This document shows, one piece after another, positions 26,961 to 40,740 of a DNA stretch of 64,000 nt. Both the position numbers and the translations under genes were made by a program. The notes under the pieces are model-generated. The model saw only the letters and a list, made by a program, of their open reading frames with translations, had not been told where the DNA came from and ran no database searches. The stretch spans positions 16,727 to 80,726 of the forward strand of contig JAMHWF010000114.1 in NCBI GenBank assembly GCA_035911095.1. Direction: 5' to 3'. This stretch comes from JAMHWF01 sp035911095 (lineage in GTDB: Bacteria; Pseudomonadota; Gammaproteobacteria; Burkholderiales; Burkholderiaceae_C). How positions within the stretch are numbered: the stretch's first letter is position 1; each line of letters starts with the position of its first letter.

Positions 26961-28423
26961 GCGACACCACCCGCCGCGATTCACACGATGCGCACGACGA
27001 GCCGCTCGACGCCCACCTCCGAGCCGCGCTGCGCCACGCGCCGGACCGCGACGCCGCGCCGCCGCCGGCGCTCAGCGCACGCCTGATCGCCGCGGCACGC
27101 GCGGCGGCCGCGCCCCCTCGGGCGGACACCGCGGCGGCGACGCCGCCGCTCGGCGCCGGCGCAACGGCGGCCTCGCGAGAAGCCCCCGGCCCGACCCCGT
27201 CGCAGGCGACCGGACCGGCATCGCGGCGCGCCCGCCCCGATGCCGGGGTCGCTGCACATGCCGGCGCCGGCGGCTGGCGCGTCCGGCTCGCGCGCCTCGT
27301 CGCGACCTGGCAGCGGCCGGGCGCCCAGGCGGCCTTCGCGAGCCTCGCACTGGCCGGCGTGATTGGCTGGGTCTGGCGCGACGGGCCTCCGCCGGACGAA
27401 GCCGCGATGCCGCCGCGGGCTGCGGCCCCGGCCGCCGCGTCGCCCGCATCGCCACCGCCCACGCAGCCGGCTGCGCCGTCGGCGGCTCCTGCGGAGGCGA
27501 GCCCGGCCCCGACCCCGGCAGAGCGCCGCGCCGCACCCGAAGCCAGGGCGCCCGCCCGCCCGGACGCCGGCCCGGCCAGGCCGGCCCCAGGGGCCCCGGC
27601 ACCGGAGCGCGCCGCGCCCACAGCCAAGGCAACGGCGCCGGGCCCCGACCGCGCGCCAGCGCTCGGCAGGCGGCCTGCGGCCGAGGCGTCGGACGGCTCG
27701 CCAGCAAGCGACGCTGCAGACGCCTACAACGCCGCCGACCCGCAAGGCCTGGAGGGCCGCGCAGCCATCGCCGGCGGGTCGCAGGTCGCGCCCGACACCG
27801 CCCCGCCACAGGCAGAAGCGGCCCCCGCGCCGCCCCGACCCGAGGCAATGTCGGCGCCGCGCCGCGCCGCCGCGCCGCAGGCGCCCGATCCACTTGCGGC
27901 GCCTGCGCGGCGCCTGGCCACCGCCCGGCCGGACGCCACCACCCCTGGGGCCGTCGCCCGGGCGCCCGCGCCGGCCGCCACCGCACGGGTGCCGGCGACC
28001 GGCGCCGAGCAGGAAGCGGCGGCCCGCATGCGAGACGGCCTGACGTCCCGGCGCGAGTCGACGACCGGCGCGGCAGCCGACCGCAACGCCAGCACGGGGC
28101 GCTGGGCTGCGTGGCTGCGCGAGGCCCGGCGGGCCGCGGCCGGGCGCTGGTCCGGCCCTGCGGCGGGGCCCTTGCCCGCCGGCACGCGCGAACTGCGCGA
28201 CGCGGAAGGCGCGCTGCTCGGCCGCCTCGGCTTCGAGGGCGGCGCCGACACGCTGGTCTGGCAGGCGGCAGGGGAGCCCGCAGCCGTCTGGCGCGCGACG
28301 CTGGCGCCCCAGACGGCGGCGCGCCTGCGCGCGGCTTGGCCCGAAGCCGCGTTGGACGAGGGCGCGCCGGCACCGGCGCGAGACGCCTCGCCGCCGACGC
28401 CGCCCGAACCAGGCGGGCGCTGA
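26957..28423 (+). CDS. Putative membrane-anchored anti-sigma factor with very long Ala/Pro/Arg region
   Basis: The 488-residue protein has a short N-terminal part (DEPLDAHLRAALRHAPDRD, about 15-50) resembling the cytosolic start of small anti-sigma-like proteins. One hydrophobic segment lies near 125-140 (AAFASLALAGVIGWVW). About 240 low-complexity residues rich in Ala, Pro and Arg follow, then a C-terminal domain (about 375-475) with WAAWLREARRAAAGRW, LRDAEGALLGRLGFEG and TLVWQAAGEPAAVWRATL. GGAAGGGGG lies upstream of the ATG. The anti-sigma role is inferred from gene order; no ZAS zinc motif (H-x3-C-x2-C) is visible. Confidence 0.6.
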   Translation: MSDTTRRDSHDAHDEPLDAHLRAALRHAPDRDAAPPPALSARLIAAARAAAAPPRADTAAATPPLGAGATAASREAPGPTPSQATGPASRRARPDAGVAAHAGAGGWRVRLARLVATWQRPGAQAAFASLALAGVIGWVWRDGPPPDEAAMPPRAAAPAAASPASPPPTQPAAPSAAPAEASPAPTPAERRAAPEARAPARPDAGPARPAPGAPAPERAAPTAKATAPGPDRAPALGRRPAAEASDGSPASDAADAYNAADPQGLEGRAAIAGGSQVAPDTAPPQAEAAPAPPRPEAMSAPRRAAAPQAPDPLAAPARRLATARPDATTPGAVARAPAPAATARVPATGAEQEAAARMRDGLTSRRESTTGAAADRNASTGRWAAWLREARRAAAGRWSGPAAGPLPAGTRELRDAEGALLGRLGFEGGADTLVWQAAGEPAAVWRATLAPQTAARLRAAWPEAALDEGAPAPARDASPPTPPEPGGR

Positions 28424-28452
28424 GGCCGCCACAGACACCGCGACCGCCGGCG

Positions 28453-28477
28453 GCCCGCGCAGGCTTTGTGCGCGGGC
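28453..28477 (+). terminator. Hairpin after the putative anti-sigma gene
   Basis: GCCCGCGCA (28453-28461) and TGCGCGGGC (28469-28477) form a nine-pair stem with a seven-base loop, 30 bases after the stop. The following bases are GGGCTTGATC, so there is only a weak U-tract. It probably separates this operon from uvrA. Confidence 0.4.
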
Positions 28478-28604
28478 GGGCTTGATCGACCTCGGCACAC
28501 CCGGTGGGCGCCACGGCCCCGGGGCACGGTGGCGGCCGGCTTCGCCCTTGGCGCCCCCACATAATGCTCGGTTGCACGTTTGCCGCCGCGCGCACGACGC
28601 CGAC

Positions 28605-31862
<3,258 letters not shown>

Positions 31863-31954
31863 GGGGGATCGCCGGCGCCGCCGCCGCGCGACGGCCGGCG
31901 CGGCCGAGAATGCGGCCGACCCAGCCCGCGCCGGCGCAGACCGGCCCCCACGCC

Positions 31955-32554
31955 ATGCCCGCCATCGACTACTTCCTCGCCCCGCAATCGCCCTATGCCT
32001 ACCTGGGCCACGAGCGCTTCGTCGCGATCGCCCGTGCCGCCGGCGCGACGATCCGCGTGCGGCCGATCGACCTGGGCAATGTCTTCCCGGTCTCGGGCGG
32101 CCTGCCGCTGACCAAGCGCGCGCCCCAGCGCCAGGCCTACCGGCTGGTCGAGCTGCGCCGCTTCTCGGACTGGCTGTGCCTGCCGCTGAAGCTGCAGCCG
32201 AAGTACTTCCCGGTCTCGGGCGACGACGCGGCCCAGCTGATCGTCGCGGTCGAGGCGAAGGACGGCGTCGAGGCCGCGCTGCGCCTGTCCGGCGCGATGT
32301 TCCGCGCGGTCTGGGCCGAGGACCGCAACATCGCCGACGAGGCCACCCTGGCGGCGCTGCTGGCCGAGCAGGGCCTGCCGCCGGCGCGCCTGGAAGACGG
32401 CCACTCGCAGGCGGCGCACGTCGCCTACGAGGCCAACACCGCGCAGGCGATCGAGGCCGGGGTGTTCGGCGTGCCGACCTATGTGGTCGACGGCGAGCTG
32501 TTCTGGGGCCAGGACCGGCTCGACTTCGTGCAGCGGCGGCTGGCGCAGGCCTGA
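31955..32554 (+). CDS. 2-hydroxychromene-2-carboxylate isomerase family (DsbA fold, kappa-GST-like)
   Basis: The 199-residue protein begins MPAIDYFLAPQSPYAYLGHE, where the SPYAYLG stretch is the glutathione-site motif of this family in place of a CxxC. It ends GVFGVPTYVVDGELFWGQDRLDFV, the cis-Pro loop and C-terminal helix of the fold. Studied members isomerise 2-hydroxychromene-2-carboxylate in naphthalene breakdown using glutathione. Here there are no aromatic-degradation genes around, so it may serve another glutathione-dependent isomerisation. It lies 92 bases after uvrA on the same strand. Confidence 0.85.
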   Translation: MPAIDYFLAPQSPYAYLGHERFVAIARAAGATIRVRPIDLGNVFPVSGGLPLTKRAPQRQAYRLVELRRFSDWLCLPLKLQPKYFPVSGDDAAQLIVAVEAKDGVEAALRLSGAMFRAVWAEDRNIADEATLAALLAEQGLPPARLEDGHSQAAHVAYEANTAQAIEAGVFGVPTYVVDGELFWGQDRLDFVQRRLAQA

Positions 32555-32574
32555 GGCCCCTGCACGCTGGCGGC

Positions 32575-32604
32575 GCTGACACCGTTTGTCAGCGTTCGCT
32601 GACA
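32575..32604. promoter_or_regulatory. Alternating GCTGACA / TGTCAGC / GCTGACA repeat upstream of the BON gene
   Basis: Three seven-base units lie in alternating orientation: GCTGACA at 32575-32581, TGTCAGC at 32587-32593, GCTGACA at 32598-32604. The last two form a perfect TGTCAGCG-TT-CGCTGACA palindrome (32587-32604). The block is 120 bases upstream of the BON lipoprotein start and just after the isomerase stop. No U-tract follows, so an operator is more likely than a terminator. Confidence 0.5.
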
Positions 32605-32724
32605 GGCGCGCTCCGTTCCGCGCCGGACCCGATCGGCCGAGGATGACAGACCCGGCCCCGTGGCCTGCCTAGAGTGCGGGCACGGCAAAGAGCCGTTCTG
32701 ACGAAAGCAGAAGGAGAAAGCCTC

Positions 32725-33048
32725 ATGTTCACCAACCGATGGGCAGCCATCGCGACGATCTGCGCGGCGCTCGGCGCCGGGGTGGTCGTGGCCGGCTGCG
32801 GCAGCACGCCTACACAGGACAGCCTCGGCGAGTCGATCGACGACACCGTCATCACCTCGAAAGTGAAAGCCAAGTTCGTCGAGGACAAGACCGTCTCGGC
32901 CCTGAACATCTCGGTCGAGACCTTCAAGGGCGTCGTTCAGCTGAGCGGCTTCGCCAACAGCGCGGCCGAGGCCGCGCAGGCTGGCGAGCTCGCGCGCAGC
33001 GTGGCCGGCGTCAAGTCGGTGAAGAACGACATCCGGTTGAAGTCCTGA
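32725..33048 (+). CDS. BON-domain lipoprotein (OsmY-like)
   Basis: The 107-residue protein has a signal peptide ending in lipobox VVAGC (Cys about residue 24). A single BON domain follows: DSLGESIDDTVITSKVKAKF, VSALNISVETFKGVVQLSGF and VAGVKSVKNDIRL. BON proteins bind phospholipid or envelope surfaces and are often induced by osmotic or envelope stress. AAGGAGAAA lies about seven bases before the ATG. It is followed by a DUF883 gene 74 bases on, and a strong terminator ends the pair. Confidence 0.9.
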   Translation: MFTNRWAAIATICAALGAGVVVAGCGSTPTQDSLGESIDDTVITSKVKAKFVEDKTVSALNISVETFKGVVQLSGFANSAAEAAQAGELARSVAGVKSVKNDIRLKS

Positions 33049-33122
33049 CCTTCCACCACACGGCCAGCGGGCCCTGGCACGCTGGCCGGCAACGACACCC
33101 GCACGTCCCGAAAGGAAGCGAC

Positions 33123-33416
33123 ATGAACCGCAGGAGCATCCCTGAAGAAGTCCGCCCGCTGTCGAGCGACGTCGACGCCCTGCTGTCGACGGTCGGCCAG
33201 GAGGCGCGCGCCAGCGCCCACGACATCCGCGAGAGCATGGCCCGCGTCTACGACAGCGCGCGCGACCGCCTGTCGCGGGTCGATGAGTCGGTGCGCACCA
33301 CCGCCCGCCATGCCGCTCACTCGACCGACGACTACGTGCACGACAAGCCCTGGCGCGTCGTCGCGATCGGCGCGCTGGCCGGCCTGGCGCTCGGCCTGCT
33401 GATGTCGCGTCGCTGA
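33123..33416 (+). CDS. DUF883 (ElaB/YqjD-like) membrane-anchored protein
   Basis: The 97-residue protein has an amphipathic helical N terminus (LSSDVDALLSTVGQEARASAHDIRE), a heptad-like middle, the conserved DDYVHDKPWRVVAIGALAGLALG and a C-terminal membrane anchor ending in two arginines. This is the YqjD/ElaB pattern. In E. coli such proteins sit in the inner membrane, bind ribosomes and are made in stationary phase. AAAGGAAG lies just before the ATG. It forms a likely stress operon with the BON gene. Confidence 0.9.
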   Translation: MNRRSIPEEVRPLSSDVDALLSTVGQEARASAHDIRESMARVYDSARDRLSRVDESVRTTARHAAHSTDDYVHDKPWRVVAIGALAGLALGLLMSRR

Positions 33417-33528
33417 CGCGGTCCCCGCAGCCCGCGGGATCCGGTCGCCGCCCCGCCGCGGCCGGGTCGCCACGATCCTCCCCGTGACCGGCCTTCCCCC
33501 GCCTCCTCATTCGGGTCGGTCATGCTTG

Positions 33529-33565
33529 GTCGCCGTCACCCGATTCCGGGGACGGCGACTTTTTT
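33529..33565 (+). terminator. Intrinsic terminator of the BON-DUF883 operon
   Basis: GTCGCCGTC (33529-33537) and GACGGCGAC (33551-33559) form a nine-pair stem with an inner CCCG/CGGG extension, followed directly by six T residues (33560-33565). This is a textbook Rho-independent terminator. It also argues against the upstream in-frame ATG at 33522 as the start of the next gene. Confidence 0.9.
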
Positions 33566-33668
33566 CTGGCCGATTTGCCGCCGCAGACCCCTGATGTCAG
33601 GCCGGGAGAGCGCCACCCCCCACAATGTCCGCACCGCTGACCTGCCACGACCCGGTCGCGCGCCAGGC

Positions 33669-35108
33669 ATGCCGACAAGCACGGACACGACACCGCCCCC
33701 CGCCCCGACGCCCACGCCCGCTCCGTTCCGGCTGCAGCGGCTGCTGCGCATTGCGCCGCCGCAGGTCTTCGCGGTGCTGCTGATGACGGCGATGGTGTCG
33801 ATCGTGATCCTCATCGTCTCGGAGGCCACCGCGAGCCGCATCGAGCGCTCGCGCAGCGCGGTGGCGTCGGTGGAAACCGCGCTCGACCGCCTGGCCCTCG
33901 TCCGCACCGGGATCGCGAACGCGGAGTCGAACCAGCGCGGGTATCTGCTGACCGGCAGCGGCGCCTACCTGCCGCCGTTCGAAGCGGCTTCGAGCCTGAC
34001 GCAGAACGCGATCGGCGACCTGGCCTCGCTGACCGGCGACGACCTCGAATGGCGCGGCCGCGTCGCGGCGCTGCGCGAACACGTGACAGCGCGGCTCGAC
34101 CAGCTCAAGTTCGGCGTCATGACGCTGCAGCGCGACGGCCCCGGGGCCGCGCTCGACTACGTGCGCGGCGGCCAGGGCAGCGACCTGATGGGGCAGATCA
34201 CGCGCACCGCCGACGGCCTGGAGCCGGCGCTGCGCGCCGAGCTGGGCCGCCGCGAGGCGCTGCTCGACCGCGTCTGGCTGCAGCAGCGCATCGGCGTCGG
34301 CGTGGTCGTGCTGCTGAATCTGATCTTCCTCGGCGTGCTGGCGAACCTGATGGTTCGCCAGTTTCGCCAGCGCGAGGAACGCCGCGCCGAGATGCAGCGC
34401 GACAACGAGATGCTCGAGCGCGCGGTGGCCGACCGCACCGAGGAGCTCTCGGCGCTGTCGATCTACCTGCAGTCGAGCAGCGAGCACGAGAAGGCGCGCC
34501 TGGCGCGCGACCTGCACGACGAGCTCGGCGGCATCCTGACCTCGGCCAAGATCGACATCGCCTGGCTAGAGGGCCGCAGCATCGCCGCCGACCCCGAGGT
34601 CGTGCCGCGGCTGGGCCGGCTCTCTGCCGTGCTCGACGAGGCGGTCGACCTCAAGCGCCGCGTCGTCGAGAACCTGCGGCCTTCGCTGCTCGACCACCTG
34701 GGCCTCGGCCCGGCGCTCGAGTGGTACATCGGCGAGCACTGCGCCAAGGCCGGTCTGAAAGCCGAGCTGAACCTGCCCGAGGCAGGCGAGGCGCTACCGT
34801 CCGAGGTGGCGATCGCGATCTACCGCACGGTGCAGGAAGGGCTCACCAACACGATCAAGTACGCCCGCGCGAAAACCGTCGAGGTGAACCTGGAACGGGT
34901 GCAGGACCCGAGCGGGCACGAGCGCTACCACCTGGTGCAGCACGACGACGGCATCGGCATCAAGGATTTCCGGCCCGACCACCTCTCGCACGGCATGGCC
35001 GGCATGCGGCAGCGCGCGCGCGCGCTCGGCGGCAGCCTCGAGGTGCGCAGCGCGCCGGGCCGCGGGACGACGATCGAGGCCTCGTATCCGTTGACGCCGG
35101 CCGAATAA
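33669..35108 (+). CDS. CHASE3-type sensor histidine kinase (HisKA_3 / NarL-partner class)
   Basis: The 479-residue kinase has a first membrane helix (about 31-51), a periplasmic CHASE3-like helical domain with SNQRGYLLTGSGAYL, and a second helix (about 208-228). A coiled linker follows, then the HisKA_3 dimerisation helix ARLARDLHDELGGILTSAK with His at about 283. The ATPase domain has VQEGLTNTIKYARA, DDGIGI and GMAGMRQRARALGG. This class normally phosphorylates NarL/FixJ regulators, and one is encoded convergently 0.6 kb away. The start is uncertain: ATG at 33594 is possible, and 33669 has only weak Shine-Dalgarno. Confidence 0.88.
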   Translation: MPTSTDTTPPPAPTPTPAPFRLQRLLRIAPPQVFAVLLMTAMVSIVILIVSEATASRIERSRSAVASVETALDRLALVRTGIANAESNQRGYLLTGSGAYLPPFEAASSLTQNAIGDLASLTGDDLEWRGRVAALREHVTARLDQLKFGVMTLQRDGPGAALDYVRGGQGSDLMGQITRTADGLEPALRAELGRREALLDRVWLQQRIGVGVVVLLNLIFLGVLANLMVRQFRQREERRAEMQRDNEMLERAVADRTEELSALSIYLQSSSEHEKARLARDLHDELGGILTSAKIDIAWLEGRSIAADPEVVPRLGRLSAVLDEAVDLKRRVVENLRPSLLDHLGLGPALEWYIGEHCAKAGLKAELNLPEAGEALPSEVAIAIYRTVQEGLTNTIKYARAKTVEVNLERVQDPSGHERYHLVQHDDGIGIKDFRPDHLSHGMAGMRQRARALGGSLEVRSAPGRGTTIEASYPLTPAE

Positions 35109-35176
35109 GACCGAAGGCGCGCGCCGGCGCCGCCGGACGCGATGCGCACCGCACGCGGCCGCGGTGCCTGCGCCGG

Positions 35177-35734
35177 TCAGTGGCGGGTCGAGTTGCCGTC
35201 GTGCGGCGGCATCGTGCCGTCGCCCGGCAACACGCTGTGGCGCGAGGCCGCGTGCTCGAGCAGGGTGCGCACCTTGTGGAAGTCGCGGCTCTTGTCGAGG
35301 AAGTAATCGGCGCCCGCCTTCAGGCAGGCCGCCTCGAGCACCGGCAGTGCATGGTTGGTCAGCACGATCAGCAGCGGCGGCGGCGAGGTGTGCTTGCGCC
35401 GCAGCCCGGCGATCACGCCGAGCCCGGTGCCGGACTTCAGGTTCAGGTCGACGACGACGGCTTGCGGCAGCAGCAGGTCGAACTTGGCGATCGCCTCTTC
35501 TTCCGACTCGGCGAGGCCGGCGACCTCGAAACGCCCGGGCTCGTCGATCAGCTCGCGCAGCAGCTGCTGCACCCGGGGCAGGTCTTCGACGACCAGCACG
35601 CGCAACGCTTCGTTCGCGTCGATCTCGCGCGACAGGCCGCCGCGTCCGGGAAGACTGCCACCGGAGGGGTCGTCAGCGGCGCCGACGGCGCGCTGCGCGC
35701 CGGCGACGGGTTGGGGAAGGGGCGGCCGATCCAT
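35177..35734 (-). CDS. Receiver-only response regulator
   Basis: The 185-residue protein has an unstructured N-terminal ~50 residues (Pro/Ala/Gly-rich) and a single receiver domain: VLVVEDLPRVQQ with acidic pocket, phospho-acceptor Asp in AVVVDLNLKSGTG, Thr in IVLTNHA and Lys in YFLDKS. No output domain follows; the tail is Ser/His-rich. It starts five bases after the stop of the NarL-type regulator, so the two are one operon. It could serve as a phosphate sink or shuttle between the CHASE3 kinase and other regulators. Confidence 0.85.
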   Translation of the reverse strand: MDRPPLPQPVAGAQRAVGAADDPSGGSLPGRGGLSREIDANEALRVLVVEDLPRVQQLLRELIDEPGRFEVAGLAESEEEAIAKFDLLLPQAVVVDLNLKSGTGLGVIAGLRRKHTSPPPLLIVLTNHALPVLEAACLKAGADYFLDKSRDFHKVRTLLEHAASRHSVLPGDGTMPPHDGNSTRH

Positions 35735-35739
35735 GCGGT

Positions 35740-36384
35740 CTACTGCATCAGGTTGTTGCGGACCGCGTACTGGGTGAGGTCTGCGTTGGTCTTGAAGTTC
35801 ATCTTCTCGAGCAGGCGCGCGCGGTAGGTGCTCACGGTCTTCGCGCTCAGGCACAGGTCGTTGGCGATCTCGGTCACGCTGCGGCCGACCGCCAGCTTCG
35901 AGAAGATCTGGAACTCGCGCTCCGACAGCTTCAGGTGCGCCGGCTGTTCGATGTCGTGCGTCAGGCCGGCGGCGAGCATCTCGGCCAGCTTCGGGCTGAT
36001 GAAGCGCCGCCCGGCCGCGACCGACCGCACCGCGGCGACGAGCTGATCCGGCGCCAGCTCCTTGCTGACGAAGCCGCTCGCACCGGCCTTCAGCACGTTG
36101 AGACCGTATTGCTCTTCAGAGTAGGCGCTGAGGATCAGGATCGCCACCTCGGGTCGACTTGCCTTGGACTGACGGAGGACGTCCATGCCTGATAGATCGG
36201 GCAGCGAAAGGTCGACCAGACATACGTCGAGAGCGCAGTCGCCCCGGATCGCAGCCAGCGCCTCACGGCCGGTCGCACCCTCGGCGACGATGTCGATGTC
36301 GCTGTGCTGTCCCAGGATATAGCGGAAACCGGCGCGCACGATGTCGTGATCGTCGAACAGGCCGAGGCGGATCAACAGTCCCAT
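35740..36384 (-). CDS. NarL/FixJ-type response regulator
   Basis: The 214-residue protein begins MGLLIRLGLFDDHDIVRAGF, with the receiver acidic pair and phospho-Asp in VCLVDLSLPDLSG, Ser/Thr in LILSAYS and Lys in FVSKEL. The C-terminal LuxR HTH has LSEREFQIFSKLAVGRSVTEI and CLSAKTVSTYRARLLEKMNFK. It is likely the DNA-binding target of the adjacent CHASE3 kinase. It shares an operon with the receiver-only protein and is divergent from the hybrid kinase across 337 bases. Confidence 0.92.
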   Translation of the reverse strand: MGLLIRLGLFDDHDIVRAGFRYILGQHSDIDIVAEGATGREALAAIRGDCALDVCLVDLSLPDLSGMDVLRQSKASRPEVAILILSAYSEEQYGLNVLKAGASGFVSKELAPDQLVAAVRSVAAGRRFISPKLAEMLAAGLTHDIEQPAHLKLSEREFQIFSKLAVGRSVTEIANDLCLSAKTVSTYRARLLEKMNFKTNADLTQYAVRNNLMQ

Positions 36385-36721
36385 GTTCTCAACTCGCAAG
36401 AGCGGGCAGCGATGCAGTGGCATTGCATCAGTGGGCGACGCAACGTCCGCCGGCGTCGCGACGTACAACGGCGCGACCGGGTGTTCACCGGAGCGTGCCG
36501 TCCTTCCCAACCCGCGACGTGCGCCGAGACTATCGCGGCCCGCCAGTTACACGCAGACGCATGCGCCTGATAGCACTGTCAGCATCGTCCTACGCGGGCG
36601 CCGGATCGTCCAGCCCGACCGCGAAATGCGACGATTTCCGCACGCTGTTCGCGCGGCCCGGGGCGAGGCGGGCTGCTGCCGCTGACCACAATCGACTCAT
36701 GCCTCGCCGCCGCTCTTCGCC
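36385..36721. other. 337-base divergent spacer between NarL-type regulator and hybrid kinase
   Basis: The region is less GC-rich than its surroundings, with patches such as GATAGCACTGTCAGCATCGT near 36570. That patch carries a GTCAGC half like the repeats at 32575-32604, though a single match is weak. An eight-codon ORF (36699-36725) ends by overlapping the hybrid kinase GTG. No hairpin or clear promoter pair was identified. Confidence 0.4.
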
Positions 36722-39580
<2,859 letters not shown>

Positions 39581-39614
39581 ACCGCCGGGCGCCCGCAAAG
39601 CCGGCGCCCAAAGA

Positions 39615-39639
39615 AAAAGCCCGGCGCTGCCGGGCTTTT
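39615..39639. terminator. Bidirectional intrinsic terminator
   Basis: AAAAGCCCGGC (39615-39625), loop GCT, GCCGGGCTTTT (39629-39639) gives a seven-pair GC stem flanked by A and T runs on either side. It ends both the hybrid kinase transcript and the convergent SWIB-protein transcript. Confidence 0.9.
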
Positions 39640-39658
39640 CCACGGGGCCGAAACCGGC

Positions 39659-40081
39659 TTACCGCAAATGGTCGTTGATCAGCTTGGTCATCTCGAACAT
39701 CGAGGCCTGGCCTTTCTTGAAGACCTCCTTGAGCTTCGCGTCCGCGTTGATCATCCGCTTGTTGACCGAGTCCTGCAGCTTGTTCTTCTTGATGTAGTCC
39801 CAGACCTTCTTGGTCACCTCGGTTCGCGGCAGCGGCTTGTCGCCGACGATGGCCGCCAGCGTTGGCGTCGGGGTCAGGGCCTTCATGAACGCCGCGTTCG
39901 GGGTGCGCTTCTTGGCAGGCGCCTTCTTCGCGGCGACCTTCTTGGCCGGGGCCGCCTTCTTGGCCGGGGCCGCCTTCTTGGCCACGAGTTTCTTGGCCGG
40001 GGCCTTCTTCGCGGCAGCCTTCTTCGCCGGCGCCTTCTTGGCGACCGCCTTTTTCGCGGGCGCCTTCTTCGCAGTTGCCAT
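39659..40081 (-). CDS. SWIB/MDM2-domain protein with histone H1-like Lys/Ala repeat tail
   Basis: The 140-residue protein begins with about 58 residues of Lys-Lys-Ala-Pro-Ala repeats (ATAKKAPAKKAVAKK...), like eukaryotic H1 or bacterial AlgP tails. The C-terminal ~80 residues are a SWIB domain: FMKALTPTPTLAAIVGDKPL, RTEVTKKVWDYIKKNKLQD, RMINADAKLKEVF and MFEMTKLINDHL. It probably binds DNA through the tail and modulates nucleoid structure or transcription. GGAGAG lies eight bases before the ATG. Related proteins occur across Burkholderiales and in chlamydiae. Confidence 0.92.
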   Translation of the reverse strand: MATAKKAPAKKAVAKKAPAKKAAAKKAPAKKLVAKKAAPAKKAAPAKKVAAKKAPAKKRTPNAAFMKALTPTPTLAAIVGDKPLPRTEVTKKVWDYIKKNKLQDSVNKRMINADAKLKEVFKKGQASMFEMTKLINDHLR

Positions 40082-40338
40082 TTCGAATCTCTCCATCAAG
40101 TGCGTTGTTGATGTGCCGGGTTGAGGCGAGAGCCGCATGAGCTCTCTTTTCTCTCGGACACCCTGCGCCGCGGATGGTACTGCTTGACATCTATCACGAG
40201 AAGAGGATTTCCCTCTCGAAACATGCGCAGAAGCAGGCCTTCACGCGCATCTGTCGCGCCTCGACATCAAGAGGGCAGCACGATGGGCCCGATATCCTCG
40301 CGAGCCTTCGCGCAAAACCCCGCCTGTATGCTGTGGCC

Positions 40339-40695
40339 ATGCTGAAAATACTCGTCCGCTGGGCCCTGCTCGCTGCTGCGCTGCTGCTTGTCGCGCATCT
40401 GTATCCGGGTGTCTCGGTAAGCAGTTTCTCCTCCGCACTGCTCGCGGCCTTCGTGCTCGGGCTGCTCAATGCGCTGCTGCGTCCGGTGCTGGTGGTGCTG
40501 ACGCTGCCGGTCACGCTGATCACGCTCGGCCTGTTCCTCTTCGTGATCAACGCGGTGATCTTCTACTTCGCGGCGAACCTGCTGCAGGGCCTGTCGGTCA
40601 GCGGCTTCGGCGCGGCGCTGATCGGCTCGGTGCTCTACAGCCTCTGCGGCATGGTCATCGACGTCGCGGTCGAGCGGCTCTTCGGCCGCGGCTGA
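40339..40695 (+). CDS. Small four-helix membrane protein (phage-holin superfamily IV / YvlD-like)
   Basis: The 118-residue protein has four hydrophobic segments: VRWALLAAALLLVAHL, FSSALLAAFVLGLLNALL, VVLTLPVTLITLGLFLFVINAVIF and FGAALIGSVLYSLCGMVIDVAV. The NALLRPVLVVLTLPVTLITLG motif is diagnostic of the YvlD/DUF360-type family, often labelled 'phage holin'. No phage genes are nearby, so it is more likely a chromosomal membrane protein of unknown role. The upstream 257 bases contain TTGACA at 40184 but no good -10. Confidence 0.85.
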   Translation: MLKILVRWALLAAALLLVAHLYPGVSVSSFSSALLAAFVLGLLNALLRPVLVVLTLPVTLITLGLFLFVINAVIFYFAANLLQGLSVSGFGAALIGSVLYSLCGMVIDVAVERLFGRG

Positions 40696-40740
40696 GGCTG
40701 CTCCGGCCCACCGCGGGCGCTGGCGCGGCTCGAGACCGCG

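Noticed and set aside
33522..33668. Start of the CHASE3 kinase at the upstream ATG (33522)
   Set aside because: This start lies before a strong intrinsic terminator (33529-33565), so a transcript starting there would end before the gene.
39880..40080. Tandem DNA repeat as a mobile or CRISPR-like array
   Set aside because: The repeats encode the Lys/Ala/Pro tail of the SWIB protein in frame and have no spacers.
40339..40695. Prophage remnant suggested by a 'holin' family name
   Set aside because: The family is a widespread chromosomal membrane group; no integrase, capsid, lysis or attachment-site features are nearby.
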